DNA of 60,000 nucleotides from Owenia fusiformis (taxonomy: Eukaryota; Annelida; Polychaeta; Sabellida; Oweniidae). Both the position numbers and the translations under genes were made by a program. Position 1 is the first letter of the stretch. Every line of letters begins with the position of its first letter. Of this stretch, positions 59,959-60,000 are shown piece after piece. The stretch spans positions 34,988,109-35,048,108 of the forward strand of contig CAIIXF020000002.1 in NCBI GenBank assembly GCA_903813345.2, given 5' to 3'. Under the pieces are notes generated by a model, which saw nothing but the letters and a program-made list of their open reading frames with translations, made no database searches and was not told the DNA's origin.

Positions 59959-60000
59959 GATTGCACTTTCTATTACCCTTGGAAACGTCTGCGCATCATC

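Larger units (their letters stand above)
50352..60000. other. Gene-poor right arm, probable intron or intergenic DNA
   Basis: No exon here can be defended. It contains the elements listed separately, a small triplicated TAACATTACTGGTT motif near 51250, and single-base runs (C at 55660). Between about 50.4-52.2 kb, 55-56.4 kb and 56.8-58.2 kb I see nothing beyond AT-rich sequence. Confidence 0.6.

Overview
The window reads as AT-rich nuclear DNA of a marine invertebrate, probably a lophotrochozoan such as a mollusc or brachiopod. The evidence is small exons in long introns, consensus GT-AG junctions, frequent ACATGTAC-type words, and a dense load of mariner, hAT, piggyBac, Harbinger-like and foldback elements. 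The phylum is an inference from sequence style; I could not test it.

Layout. From 564 to 15754 on the minus strand lie three recognisable exons of the Holliday-junction resolvase GEN1; the gene continues off the left edge. The interval between its second and third recognised exons is about 14 kb and has been colonised by transposons. These include a spliced four-exon DDE transposase gene of the ISL2EU/Harbinger type (4734-11760, minus), a mariner whose transposase is split by an in-frame spliceosomal intron (12770-14005, minus), several long foldback elements and a palindrome within a palindrome (9256-10280). GEN1 and DIS3 are divergent neighbours across about 1.8 kb that holds a 12-bp minisatellite and a YY1-like motif.

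DIS3, the catalytic exosome ribonuclease, occupies 17587-32751 on the plus strand. I could follow all 19 coding exons with consistent phase to a 960-residue product. Its striking feature is that four different splice junctions have been tandemly duplicated (74 bp x3, 143 bp x8, 77 bp x2, 82 bp x4). Each leaves decoy splice sites beside the working one.

From 32752 to 37321 there is a run of non-autonomous DNA transposons with readable target-site duplications. A small four-exon gene for an 86-residue secreted cysteine-containing protein follows (37322-42713, plus). Its third intron is almost entirely an 84/86-bp satellite with a 170-bp higher-order dimer. SRA1 lies on the minus strand (44232-48114, six coding exons, 343 residues). 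Divergent from it is the first exon of an unidentified signal-peptide protein (48591, plus).

The last 9.6 kb has no exon I can defend. It holds a foldback with an 8-bp target duplication, a piggyBac-like deletion derivative, small MITEs and hairpins.

The host genes are ordinary nuclear housekeeping genes (recombination, RNA decay, SRA1) plus one orphan secreted protein. The unusual biology is in genome structure: recurrent duplication of splice junctions in one essential gene, introns in transposase genes, and nested foldback elements.
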